From contig CAVYUC010000005.1 in NCBI GenBank assembly GCA_963771595.1, positions 25,676 to 89,675 of the forward strand: DNA of 64,000 nt. Reading direction: 5' to 3'. Position 1 is the stretch's first letter, and every line of letters starts with the position of its first letter. The position numbers were made by a program, and so were the translations under genes. The stretch comes from CAVYUC01 sp963771595. GTDB taxonomy: Bacteria; Bacteroidota; Bacteroidia; Bacteroidales; Prolixibacteraceae. Positions 27,222 to 35,418 of this stretch are shown here, piece after piece. A model generated the notes under the pieces. That model searched no databases. It was given only the letters and a program-made list of their open reading frames with translations, and was not told where the DNA came from.

Positions 27222-28268
27222 ATGACGAAGAAGCAAACAAAACAAATACTCAGAATTATGTTACTTACAGGAACCTTAACTTCCCTGTTTTTTGTACCAT
27301 GGATTTTGTTACGGGCGATGTTGGCTCCACTGCCAGATACCGTTCAGGAACAACTCGATAAAAGCATTATATACGGATTTGACGGAATAGTTGTTTATGT
27401 AGATCAGGCCGGAAAGCCACCGGAGTTTTATGCAGCCGGCTGGAAAGACAGGGAGAAAAAGATACCTGCTGATCCACATGCATTATTCAAGATTGCCAGT
27501 ATCAGCAAATTATATGTTGCGGTTGCTGTCGCTAAATTGGTAAACGACAAACAACTGGATTTGGATAAAACGCTCGCTGATTACTTGCCGGAATTGGCTG
27601 GAAGGATTGAAAATGCCGACAAAATCACCTTACGAATGATGGTGCAGCATCGGAGTGGCATTCCCAATTTCACCGATTCACCTGGCTATTGGTTAGATCC
27701 ACCACAATCAAATAAAGAAAATCTTGAGTTGATACTGGATAAGCCTGCTGACTTTGAACCTGATAAAAAATACAGGTATTCAAATACTAATTATTTGTTG
27801 ATAGGCGAAATCCTTGATAAAACGCTTGGATATAGCCATCACCAATATATCAAAAAGGAAATTCTGATGCCGCTTGGGCTGAACAATACATACAGTTTGC
27901 TAAGTGAAGTAAACGTAGACGATGTTATGAGCGGCTATTATGTTGGTTATGATGCCGACCTGAAGTATAATGATTTTACCAACCCTGCCGGTTCAATGAT
28001 TGCTACAGCAGAAGATGTCGGCAAATTCCTGAGGGCATTAAACGATGGTTCTGTATTTAATGAAGGGGAACAGGAAATCTATTCCTCCATTTACGTTTAC
28101 AAACACACAGGATTGCTTCCCGGCTATCAGAGTGTTGCAAAATACTTCAAAGACATTGATACGGTTGTTATCCAATTTAATAATACAACCAACTTTGATG
28201 GATATGACTGGAATTTAGCTGAAATTGTTTATAAACGTATTGTAAAAATAGTGAAAAGGGGAATGTGA
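27222..28268 (+). CDS. Serine hydrolase of the class C beta-lactamase/penicillin-binding family
   Basis: 348 residues with an N-terminal membrane anchor (ILRIMLLTGTLTSLFFVPWILLRAML). The catalytic serine and lysine are S93 and K96 in IASISKLY, the second motif is RYSNTNYLLIGEIL (Y-S-N), and HTG in YKHTGLLPG fills the KTG position. QHRSGIPNFTDSPGYW matches the omega-like region of this family. The active site faces the periplasm. Members include D-aminopeptidases, esterases and peptidoglycan peptidases, and true beta-lactamase activity is uncommon; the substrate is not predictable. Length is shorter than usual because the lipocalin-like C-terminal domain is absent. Confidence 0.85.
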   Translation: MTKKQTKQILRIMLLTGTLTSLFFVPWILLRAMLAPLPDTVQEQLDKSIIYGFDGIVVYVDQAGKPPEFYAAGWKDREKKIPADPHALFKIASISKLYVAVAVAKLVNDKQLDLDKTLADYLPELAGRIENADKITLRMMVQHRSGIPNFTDSPGYWLDPPQSNKENLELILDKPADFEPDKKYRYSNTNYLLIGEILDKTLGYSHHQYIKKEILMPLGLNNTYSLLSEVNVDDVMSGYYVGYDADLKYNDFTNPAGSMIATAEDVGKFLRALNDGSVFNEGEQEIYSSIYVYKHTGLLPGYQSVAKYFKDIDTVVIQFNNTTNFDGYDWNLAEIVYKRIVKIVKRGM

Positions 28269-28422
28269 TTATTAGCATAAATCATCGGAATTATTTATGA
28301 GTTCATTCCGACGATTTGTGGATGGAATTTAACCATTGGACGCTTTACAATCTTTGCCTTCCTGAAGCAAGATCACAGCGCAGTCAAGGAGAATGAGGAG
28401 AAACATTATAAATACCACGAAA

Positions 28423-28836
28423 ATGAAACCTAAAAAAACAGACCGTAAAATTTTACTTTCCACCTTGTGGATTTTCGCAATTTTAAATTATTTGTATTGC
28501 GATATAATGGGTTTAATGGATGTAAACCTGCTAAAACAATATCTGACTGGAACAGTAAACGGAATGGAAATGAATGAAAATTTTCTGTTAGGTGCTGCAA
28601 TCCTGATGGAAATTCCAATAGCGATGGTTCTGCTGTCGAGAATATTAAATTACAAAGCCAATCGTTGGGCAAACCTTATTGCCGGAATAATAATGACGCT
28701 TGTTCAAACAGCAACACTTTTTGCAGGTGAGCCTTCAACATATTACTTATTCTGTAGTATTGTCGAAATAGCAACGACCATAATTATTGTTTGGCTCGCC
28801 TGGAAATGGACAAAACCAGGTAGTGCCCATGAGTAA
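28423..28836 (+). CDS. DUF6326 family membrane protein
   Basis: 137 residues from the ATG at 28423; an earlier in-frame ATG at 28393 would add ten residues without conserved features. Four transmembrane helices are predicted: ILLSTLWIFAILNYLYCDIMGLM, FLLGAAILMEIPIAMVLLSRIL, WANLIAGIIMTLVQTATLFAG and FCSIVEIATTIIIVWLAWKW. The words NYLYCDIMGLMD, LLKQYLTGTVNGMEMNENFLLG and MEIPIAMVLLSR are characteristic of DUF6326. Function unknown. It precedes a DUF4386 gene, another small membrane family often found in the same accessory clusters. Confidence 0.75.
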   Translation: MKPKKTDRKILLSTLWIFAILNYLYCDIMGLMDVNLLKQYLTGTVNGMEMNENFLLGAAILMEIPIAMVLLSRILNYKANRWANLIAGIIMTLVQTATLFAGEPSTYYLFCSIVEIATTIIIVWLAWKWTKPGSAHE

Positions 28837-28905
28837 AATTTGCAGAAAAAATGGTATATTTTATTCAAAAGGCATTTCTACATATTAATTTAAACTTATT
28901 TTAAA

Positions 28906-29604
28906 ATGCAAAACAGAGAGAAAAAACAGGGAATTATTGCCGGAACTGCATTGGTAATTATGGCCATTGCTGCAGGTTTTTCTTTTGGATATGCTCACGC
29001 TAATCTGGTAACGGATTCACCTGGAATTACTTTACAGAATTTGACAGCTGATAAATCCTTGTTTTTTGCAGAATTGTTTGGTTGGAGCATCATTTTTATT
29101 ACCGACCTGGTGGTTGCAGCAGCATTGTATTTATTTTTCCGAACCGTATCAAAACAAATTTCACTGATTACTGCAATTATAAGAATTGTTTACACCCTGA
29201 TACTTGGTTTGGCTATTGTACAGTTATTTAAAATAATACCTCTTTTATCCGGCGGTGCTCCCGATGCTTCTGAAATTGCATTTTATTTGCAACTGTTTGA
29301 AAAGCTGTGGTCGGTTGGCCTCATAGTTTTTGGATTGCATCTTATCGGACTGGCGTATTTATCGGTTAAATCGCAAACAGTTCCCAAATTTTTAGGCTAT
29401 TTACTGTATTTCGGAGGAATCAGTTATATGTTTCTGCACGGCTCCCGTCAGTTAAACTTATTCGATGTTCAGGCGCTTAAATCCATAGAAAGTGTTCTTG
29501 CCCTGCCGATGGCACTCGCGGAAATTCTGTTGGCTTTCTGGTTAATTTATAACGGATTCCGTAAAAACGACGATGATTTGCGGCAGGTGGCTGAATCAAT
29601 TTAA
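28906..29604 (+). CDS. DUF4386 family membrane protein
   Basis: 232 residues, with six predicted helices. Landmarks are the start REKKQGIIAGTALVIMAIAAGFSFGY, SLFFAELFGWSIIFITDLVVAAALYLFF, the LQLFEKLWSVGLIVFGLHLIGLAYLS segment and VPKFLGYLLYFGGISYM, which match DUF4386. The function of the family is unknown. It is followed 34 bases later by a strong terminator hairpin, so it ends its transcription unit. Confidence 0.8.
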   Translation: MQNREKKQGIIAGTALVIMAIAAGFSFGYAHANLVTDSPGITLQNLTADKSLFFAELFGWSIIFITDLVVAAALYLFFRTVSKQISLITAIIRIVYTLILGLAIVQLFKIIPLLSGGAPDASEIAFYLQLFEKLWSVGLIVFGLHLIGLAYLSVKSQTVPKFLGYLLYFGGISYMFLHGSRQLNLFDVQALKSIESVLALPMALAEILLAFWLIYNGFRKNDDDLRQVAESI

Positions 29605-29638
29605 CTACCTGTTAACCGAAGGAAATCCTAACGAATAA

Positions 29639-29681
29639 AAGACCTTCAACGTTTTTTGAAATGTTGAAGGTCTTATTTTTT
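29639..29681 (+). terminator. Rho-independent terminator after the DUF4386 gene
   Basis: AAGACCTTCAAC (29639-29650) and GTTGAAGGTCTT (29663-29674) form a perfect 12-base stem with a 12-base loop, followed by a T-rich run at 29675-29681. This is the clearest terminator in the accessory part of the window. Confidence 0.85.
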
Positions 29682-29700
29682 CAATGAAAATGTAAAAAAT

Positions 29701-29761
29701 ATTATACATTGTGTAAAAAATACTTATCTTTGTGTCGTAAATATATTACACAATGTATAAT
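29701..29761 (+). promoter_or_regulatory. Promoter flanked by perfect 16-bp inverted operator arms
   Basis: ATTATACATTGTGTAA (29701-29716) is repeated as its exact complement at 29746-29761. Between them lies TATCTTTG (29725-29732), a perfect TAnnTTTG -7 box. Each arm itself contains the half-symmetric core TACAnnnTGTA. The structure suggests two repressor dimers bracketing the promoter. The XRE regulator at 30235, second gene of this unit, is the natural candidate, making the circuit self-repressing. Confidence 0.65.
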
Positions 29762-29786
29762 AAATCATACTTAAAATTTAGAAATC

Positions 29787-30233
29787 ATGTCGTACAGAGA
29801 AAAAGAAAACATCATTAACATTTTTAGCGGGTTGCTGATTACAGCAATTTTCGCCTGGGCGGTTTACCAAAGGCAATTGGATGGCCGGGTTGATTTAACT
29901 GACGATTTTCAGCAGTGGGGAATAATTTTTCTCATCTATGCCGGGGTCTCCGTTGTGGCGCGAATAATCATTTACATCATTTTTCATATTATTAATGCCA
30001 TTGCCACAAATGCGGAAAAAATTCCGGAAGAGGATGAACGGGACAAACTCATAAAGTTAAAAGCTACACGGAATTCCCATTACACATTCTCCATCGGTTT
30101 TATGGCCGCAATTATTTACCTGGCAATAGGATTTTCCCCATATGTCATATTCATTTTATTTGTTGTCAGCGGGTTGATTGCCGAAATTATAGACAACGGA
30201 TCGCAGATTTATTATTACCGCAAAGGAGTGTAG
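29787..30233 (+). CDS. Membrane protein encoded with an XRE regulator
   Basis: 148 residues with four predicted helices (IINIFSGLLITAIFAWAVYQ, WGIIFLIYAGVSVVARIIIYIIFHIINAI, FSIGFMAAIIYLAIGF, YVIFILFVVSGLIAEIIDNGSQI) and a conserved-looking cytoplasmic loop EEDERDKLIKLKATRNSHY. This loop, with the two-gene unit that ends in a short XRE regulator, matches a common arrangement in Firmicutes and Bacteroidota in which the membrane protein accompanies its own repressor. One base separates its stop from the regulator ATG. Function unknown. Confidence 0.75.
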   Translation: MSYREKENIINIFSGLLITAIFAWAVYQRQLDGRVDLTDDFQQWGIIFLIYAGVSVVARIIIYIIFHIINAIATNAEKIPEEDERDKLIKLKATRNSHYTFSIGFMAAIIYLAIGFSPYVIFILFVVSGLIAEIIDNGSQIYYYRKGV

Positions 30234-30234
30234 C

Positions 30235-30474
30235 ATGGCCAAAAGAACCATACAAAACAACATCAGAAGATTACGGTTTGATGCCGGTGAAATGACACAA
30301 CAGGAGTTGGCCGATCGTGTTAGTGTTTCGCGCCAAACCATTGTGGCTATCGAAAAAGGGAATTATTCCCCGTCGCTGGAGCTGGCTTTTAAAATAGCAT
30401 TGACTTTTAAAACGCCGCTGGAAGAAGTTTTTACCTACGACCCCGAAGAAATTACACCTAAAAAGAAAAAATGA
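30235..30474 (+). CDS. Short XRE-family helix-turn-helix regulator
   Basis: 79 residues; nearly all is one HTH_3 domain: NNIRRLRFDAGEMTQQELADRVSVSRQTIVAIEKGNYSPSLELAFKIALTFKTPLEEVFTYD. This subgroup (R-Q-T-I-x-x-I-E-K-G-x-Y-x-P-S-L) resembles the YozG/PBSX-like short repressors. It is translationally coupled to the membrane protein before it. The symmetric operator around the promoter at 29725 is likely its own binding site. Cytoplasmic DNA-binding protein; no sensor domain. Confidence 0.88.
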   Translation: MAKRTIQNNIRRLRFDAGEMTQQELADRVSVSRQTIVAIEKGNYSPSLELAFKIALTFKTPLEEVFTYDPEEITPKKKK

Positions 30475-30768
30475 AAGCTGTTGCCTGCACCGGATTCGGA
30501 GCTCCGGAAGTTCCGTCCGGCAGCGCAGGGATTTGAAGGAACAATTAAAAGAAAATATTCTGCAACAAATAGATTACGTGTAACTTGAAAAACTTCACTG
30601 ACTGGCTAACTTTCGGCTGCACATTATTTTCTCCATACTTCTTTTCGCGCAAAGGCGCAAAGGTTTTTAATTTGACACACAAGTAGCCTTCTGCATTATT
30701 TGATAAAGCAGCAACTGCCGAACTTTCAGGTTATTTTATTTATTTTGCCGGAAATTGGCAGATAAACA
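30475..30768. other. Intergenic stretch, no gene seen
   Basis: 294 bases separating the XRE gene from the cation exporter. It contains a short pair of 8-base repeats GCGCAAAG at about 30650-30665 and nothing else I can identify: no tRNA, no clear promoter and no terminator. Confidence 0.5.
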
Positions 30769-31692
30769 ATGGATAAAAAGCAGGTTTTAATAAAAGCTTC
30801 CTGGATTAGCATCATCGGAAACAGTCTGTTGTCCATACTTAAGGTAATCGTGGGCATTTTTTCCGGCAGTCTGGCTGTGCTCAGCGACGGAATCGATTCG
30901 GCCACCGATGTGGTTATATCGCTGGTCATGGTTTTTACGGCCAAAATTATGAATAAACCGCCCACCGCAAAATACGTTTATGGTTACGAAAAAGCCGAAG
31001 GCATTGCCACCAAAATTTTGTCGCTCGTTATTTTCTTTGCAGGCGCCCAAATGCTTGTCTCCTCCGTTAAAAGCATCTTCGACTACAGCGAAAAGATACT
31101 TCCGGGAAAGCTGGCCATAAGCGTAACCATTATTTCCATTTTAGGTAAATTGCTGTTGTCGTGGTATCAGTACCGGCAGGGAAAACGCATCAACAGCCAG
31201 ATGCTGATGGCCAATGCTGTGAATATGCGAAACGACGTCCTCATTTCTGTCGGTGTGCTGGTAGGTCTTGTTTTTACTTTTATTTTGAATATGCCCATTT
31301 TGGATTCGGTTGCCGGTTTAATCATCAGCCTGTTTATCATCTGGTCGTCAGTGAAAATATTTCTGGAGTCGAATGTGGAGCTGCTCGACGGTGTGAAAGA
31401 TGAAAATGTGTACAACCGCATTTTTGAGGCCGTGGACATGGTGCCGGGAGCACATAATCCACACCGGGTCAGAATAAGGACCATCGGAAATTTATATATG
31501 ATTGCCATGGATATTGAAGTTGACGGCGACATTACCCTTAATGAAGCGCATGAAATTGCCCATGAAGTGGAAGAGCGTATCATTCAACAGGTGGAGAGCA
31601 TTTACGATATAGTGGTTCATGTGGAACCCCTTGGAAAGGAACACCCTGCAGAAAAATTTGGTATCGACAAGGGCATGGTGAAAGAAAAATAG
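30769..31692 (+). CDS. Cation diffusion facilitator family metal exporter, possibly for manganese
   Basis: 307 residues, six transmembrane helices and a C-terminal cytoplasmic domain (HNPHRVRIRTIGNLYMIAMDIEVDGDITLNEAHEIAHEVEERI). The transport site is D43-x-x-x-D47 in helix 2 (SDGIDSATDV) and N152-x-x-x-D156 in helix 5 (NMRNDV). Zinc transporters have histidine at the N152 position. An asparagine with three aspartates is the arrangement described for manganese CDFs such as MntE, so export of Mn(II) is a reasonable inference. It lies alone between a regulator pair and a repeat region. Confidence 0.9.
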   Translation: MDKKQVLIKASWISIIGNSLLSILKVIVGIFSGSLAVLSDGIDSATDVVISLVMVFTAKIMNKPPTAKYVYGYEKAEGIATKILSLVIFFAGAQMLVSSVKSIFDYSEKILPGKLAISVTIISILGKLLLSWYQYRQGKRINSQMLMANAVNMRNDVLISVGVLVGLVFTFILNMPILDSVAGLIISLFIIWSSVKIFLESNVELLDGVKDENVYNRIFEAVDMVPGAHNPHRVRIRTIGNLYMIAMDIEVDGDITLNEAHEIAHEVEERIIQQVESIYDIVVHVEPLGKEHPAEKFGIDKGMVKEK

Positions 31693-31699
31693 CCCGGGG

Positions 31700-32570
31700 T
31701 GAATGAAAGTTAAATGTTGAAACATCACCCGCGCTGAAAGCGCAAAAAAAAGCTGAGGAAATAAGAAGAATTTATTTTGAACAAAAAAACAAGAAAAATG
31801 AAAACCAATAAAATAAGAAGGAAAAGTTTGAAGGAAATGATCTGCCCCGGAATGTTGAAATAAGGCACACGTTCAGCGTTGCAACGTTTATAAATTCTCT
31901 CGCGCTGAAAGCGCAAATCATTTCAGCCCGGGGTAAGCGAATGAAAAGAGCGTCACCCCGGGAGAATGCAGGCAAAAACACGGCGCAATTAACCTGCTGA
32001 TTGAAAAACAAGGTATCATGCGCCGCATTCCGCAAACAAATGTTTCACACATTTCTATAAATTTTACAGATGCGGCACACGCATTATTTGTATTTCAAAC
32101 TCCGAAATAATTGCGCCTTTTCTTTTCCTGTCAACATTCCCTATCGCCAGTCCACAATTTGCTCTGCTCCGGGCTGAAATAAGGCACACGTTCAGCGTTG
32201 CAACGTTTATAAATTCTCTCGCGCTGAAAGCGCAAATCAATTCAGCCCGGGGTAAGCGAATGAAAAGAGCGTCACCCCGGGAGAATGCAGGCAAAAACAC
32301 GGCGCAATTAACCTGCTGATTGAAAAACAAGGTATCATGCGCCGCATTCCGCAAACAAATGTTTCACACATTTCTATAAATTTTACAGATGCGGCGCATG
32401 CAATATTTGTATTTCAAACTCCGAAATAATTGCGCCTTTTCTTTTCCTGTCAACGTTCCCTATCGCCAGTCCATGATTTGCTATGCTCCGGGCTGAAATA
32501 AGACACACTTTCAGCGCTAAAACATTAATTCATCTGTTCGCGCTGAATGCGCAAAATAACCCCTGATGTC
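31700..32570. repeat. Tandem noncoding repeat, 320-bp unit, two full copies plus partial ends
   Basis: Two nearly identical units begin at about 31846 and 32166 (the word TAAGGCACAC recurs at 31861 and 32181), and a third, shortened copy starts near 32486. A degenerate fragment occurs at 31700-31750. Each unit holds three hairpins: GCGCTgaaAGCGC; CCCGGGGT with ACCCCGGG around 20 bases; and a long imperfect stem of about 48 bases whose outer arms are GGCGCAATT and AATTGCGCC and whose inner arms are ATGCGCCGCAT and ATGCGGCGCAT (perfect in copy 2, altered in copy 1). Reverse-strand open frames through both copies look accidental. Confidence 0.85.
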
Positions 32571-32809
32571 GTTGATTCTGCTAAGGCGACTTATTTTTGC
32601 TGCAGGCATTTGAAAATATGTTTGGAATTTTCCAAAAGATGACTACTTTTATAAGCCTTAACTAAAACAAAATACAGCTAATCAATCTGAACCGCATGCA
32701 TCAGATGATACGAACAACAACAATCAAGAAGAGTTTCTTTTGAGATAAGAGAATGAAAGCGTATACCATTACTTTTTTACAGAATCTAAATAAATAGATG
32801 TAGATGTAA

Positions 32810-34177
32810 ATGAGAATAGCACAAGGATATATTTTTAAACCCGAAAATCCTAAAATAATCCAGGACTCTGTTAGATTGGAAATTTCTGACGTTAAAATAG
32901 AATTTGAGTATACCGAGAATTCTTCTGACCTCAGTGATTTCAGTAAAATTGGAGTTATTTTAGGAGTTTTTAATGGGATTGGAAAAGTTACATTTCTTGA
33001 TTGTAATATGTCTGGAAGTGCATCTGGAAGCGGTGCGAATGTGAAAAAATACTACGCCGATTTGATGTTACTTGGGGTTCATATTTCTGATTGGCAAAAA
33101 TTCAAATTCTCAAAATGTATTGTTAATATTCCATCGTTATTTGACTGGGTTGGAATAAGTGCAATAAAAAACAGATTATGGACTGAGAATAAATTATATT
33201 CAGAAATTCCGGAAGAAATAAAACTTGCAACATTTGAGAAATACGAATTATGGTTTTCATTTGGGTATCAATCTAAGTTTGCAAAAAATAAGATTCATTT
33301 AAATCAGTATACTAATCTAAAAATAGTTGCATTAGAAGATGAAATCCATTTAAGTGACTTATTGGAGATAATAGTACATTTCAAAAAATTCATATTACTT
33401 ATAGCTAATGAAACTCCTTTTTCAGAGACTATCACTTTATTTAGCAACAAATATAAATACGAACATGACCGACAATTGATACCAATAGATTTGGTAGTTA
33501 ATCCCGAGCGTCAAAACAATATTCAACTAAGTATTAGTGCTATCAGAATTGAATTCAAAAAGATTCAAGATAATTTCGAAGAGATAATAAAAACTTGGTA
33601 TGAGAATACTAAATTATACTCAAGTATAGATTTAATAATAGAAAAGTTTATTAATCCAAAATTGAGCAGAGAGAATGATTTTCTAAATTCTTGCTTCTCA
33701 ATTGAGACCTTTCACAGAAGATTTAGGAAAGTTGAAGTTTTTGAAAAGCTCGTATTTAAAAAGATTCGGGAATCAATTATTGATAATATTGAAAATGATG
33801 ACTATAAGAAATTTATTAATGAAAAACTAGCCTATGCCAATGAGCCAACATTTAGAGATCGCTTGTTTGACTTAAAAATACGTTTTGAGAACATTCTTCC
33901 TTCAGATTTCACGGTTGATGATTTTATCGTAAAAATAGTAAAGACAAGAAACTTCCTGGTTCATCGAACAAAAAGCAAAAATATATTTGATGACTTTGAT
34001 ATGTTTTATGCTGCAAGATATATTGAAAGTATTGTGCGGATATGTATTTTAATTGAACTAAAATTCACTGAAAAAATAATTATTAAAGTTGAAAACTGTA
34101 ATAAATCTCATTTACAACAAATATATCATTTAAATAAAAAAATGAAAACTTCAGTGCCTAATAAAAGTTATATTTAA
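32810..34177 (+). CDS. ApeA-like HEPN-domain anti-phage protein
   Basis: 455 residues. The N-terminal half (about 1-230) is a beta-rich domain as in ApeA N-terminal domains (IGVILGVFNGIGKVTFLDCNMSG, YADLMLLGVHISDWQKFKFSKCIVNIPSLFDWVG). The C-terminal half is helical and carries the HEPN ribonuclease motif R380-N-x-x-x-H385 in KTRNFLVHRTKSKN. HEPN proteins of this kind cleave RNA after phage sensing and cause abortive infection; ApeA is one of the experimentally recognised single-gene defences. The gene is visibly more AT-rich than its neighbours, which fits horizontal acquisition. It heads a run of four defence-type genes. Classification by domain layout, moderately sure. Confidence 0.75.
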   Translation: MRIAQGYIFKPENPKIIQDSVRLEISDVKIEFEYTENSSDLSDFSKIGVILGVFNGIGKVTFLDCNMSGSASGSGANVKKYYADLMLLGVHISDWQKFKFSKCIVNIPSLFDWVGISAIKNRLWTENKLYSEIPEEIKLATFEKYELWFSFGYQSKFAKNKIHLNQYTNLKIVALEDEIHLSDLLEIIVHFKKFILLIANETPFSETITLFSNKYKYEHDRQLIPIDLVVNPERQNNIQLSISAIRIEFKKIQDNFEEIIKTWYENTKLYSSIDLIIEKFINPKLSRENDFLNSCFSIETFHRRFRKVEVFEKLVFKKIRESIIDNIENDDYKKFINEKLAYANEPTFRDRLFDLKIRFENILPSDFTVDDFIVKIVKTRNFLVHRTKSKNIFDDFDMFYAARYIESIVRICILIELKFTEKIIIKVENCNKSHLQQIYHLNKKMKTSVPNKSYI

Positions 34178-34264
34178 TGCTGACTACAGCGGTTTCATGA
34201 ACAGCAGCTATTTGTCGCAAATCCATAAATTAGTAAAACAAAATTTAAACAAACGAAAAAATAC

Positions 34265-35413
34265 ATGGCAAATAGCAACCTAACAGATGCAAAACGGGCT
34301 AAAAACGATGAGTTTTATACCCAATACCACGATATTGAAAAAGAAATTAATGCTTATTTGGATTATAACCCGGATGTGTTTAAAGGCAAAACCTTACTAT
34401 TGCCCTGCGACGACCCGGAATGGAGTAATTTTACCAAATTCTTTGCACAGAACTTTCAGCGGATAGGCTTAAAAAAGCTGATTAGTACAAGTTATGCAGT
34501 AAACAGTAAAAAATATAAATCCGGATACCAGCCAACCCTCTTTGAAGTAAACGATCCGCAATACGATGAATACAAAACCAAAAGAAACGGGAAAATATTT
34601 ATTCTCGATCATGACAAAACCGGTGATGGCAAAATAGATGTGGAAGATTTGGAGTGGCATTATCTGGAAGGTGATGGAGATTTTAAAAGCAATGAAATAA
34701 AAAAACTACGCGACGAAGCAGATATTATCATTACGAATCCACCTTTCTCTCTGTTTCGTGAATTTTTGGCCTGGATAATAGAAGCCGGTAAGCAGTTTGT
34801 CATTATTGGAAATATGAATGCCATTACCTATAAAGAAGTTTTTCCATTGATTAAAAATGATGAGATGTGGCTTGGTAATGGTTTTCATGCCGGTAATGCC
34901 TACTTCTCTACACCCTTTGCAAGAGAATATGCACATGGAGTTTATAATGCTGAAACCGGCTTGGTAAAATTTAGAAATGTTTGTTGGTTAACTAACCTTG
35001 ACCACGGCAGACGTCACCAGCCGCTGCCTTTAATGACAATGGAAGATAATCTTAAATTCAGCAAACATAAAGAGATAAAAGGTAAAGAATCATATGAGCG
35101 CTATGAAAACTATGATGCTATTGAAGTACCCTTTTCCGATGCTATTCCTAGCGATTATGATGGGGTAATGGGTGTGCCTAGTAGTTTTCTTCATAAATAT
35201 AGCCCTGAACAATTTAAAATTGTTGGAATGTGTGAAAACGAAGATTTGTATAAACTAAAAACTAAGGTATATACAACTGCAGAATGTAAACTGGCTTATT
35301 TAAACAAGTTTGGCAAGAAAGGGACCTATGATTTAAATGCAAGTGGTGTAGTTCTTAGAGATGGTCTATTGGTCAAGGTCTATCAACGTATACTTATTAA
35401 ACCTAGGAAATAA
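34265..35413 (+). CDS. Adenine-specific DNA methyltransferase, EcoRI family
   Basis: 382 residues. The start MANSNLTDAKRAKNDEFYTQYHDIEKEINAYLDYN and the segment LLLPCDDPEWSNFTKFFAQNF form the AdoMet-binding part in the EcoRI-methylase arrangement. The catalytic motif IV is NPPF at residues 158-161, in DIIITNPPFSLFREFL. The middle stretch NVCWLTNLDHGRRHQPLPLM is also family-typical. It should methylate an adenine in an unknown recognition site. Its stop lies five bases before a DUF262-HNH nuclease gene, so the two form a probable restriction-modification pair. No EcoRI-like nuclease is present. Confidence 0.88.
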   Translation: MANSNLTDAKRAKNDEFYTQYHDIEKEINAYLDYNPDVFKGKTLLLPCDDPEWSNFTKFFAQNFQRIGLKKLISTSYAVNSKKYKSGYQPTLFEVNDPQYDEYKTKRNGKIFILDHDKTGDGKIDVEDLEWHYLEGDGDFKSNEIKKLRDEADIIITNPPFSLFREFLAWIIEAGKQFVIIGNMNAITYKEVFPLIKNDEMWLGNGFHAGNAYFSTPFAREYAHGVYNAETGLVKFRNVCWLTNLDHGRRHQPLPLMTMEDNLKFSKHKEIKGKESYERYENYDAIEVPFSDAIPSDYDGVMGVPSSFLHKYSPEQFKIVGMCENEDLYKLKTKVYTTAECKLAYLNKFGKKGTYDLNASGVVLRDGLLVKVYQRILIKPRK

Positions 35414-35418
35414 AAATA

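Noticed and set aside
27222..28268. Antibiotic-resistance beta-lactamase
   Set aside because: The SxxK, YSN and HTG motifs fit the broad serine-hydrolase family, but the enzyme has a membrane anchor and HTG in place of KTG. No evidence points to beta-lactam hydrolysis.
28393..28422. Earlier start for the DUF6326 protein
   Set aside because: The ten extra residues (RRNIINTT...) are not typical of the family and the second ATG has a better fit to the first membrane helix.
31772..32354. Two reverse-strand open frames in the 320-bp repeat whose first 38 residues are identical (MRNAAHDTLFF...)
   Set aside because: They run through the hairpins of the repeat and differ only because the repeat copies differ. 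They match no family I know and their identity is explained by the duplication of the DNA.
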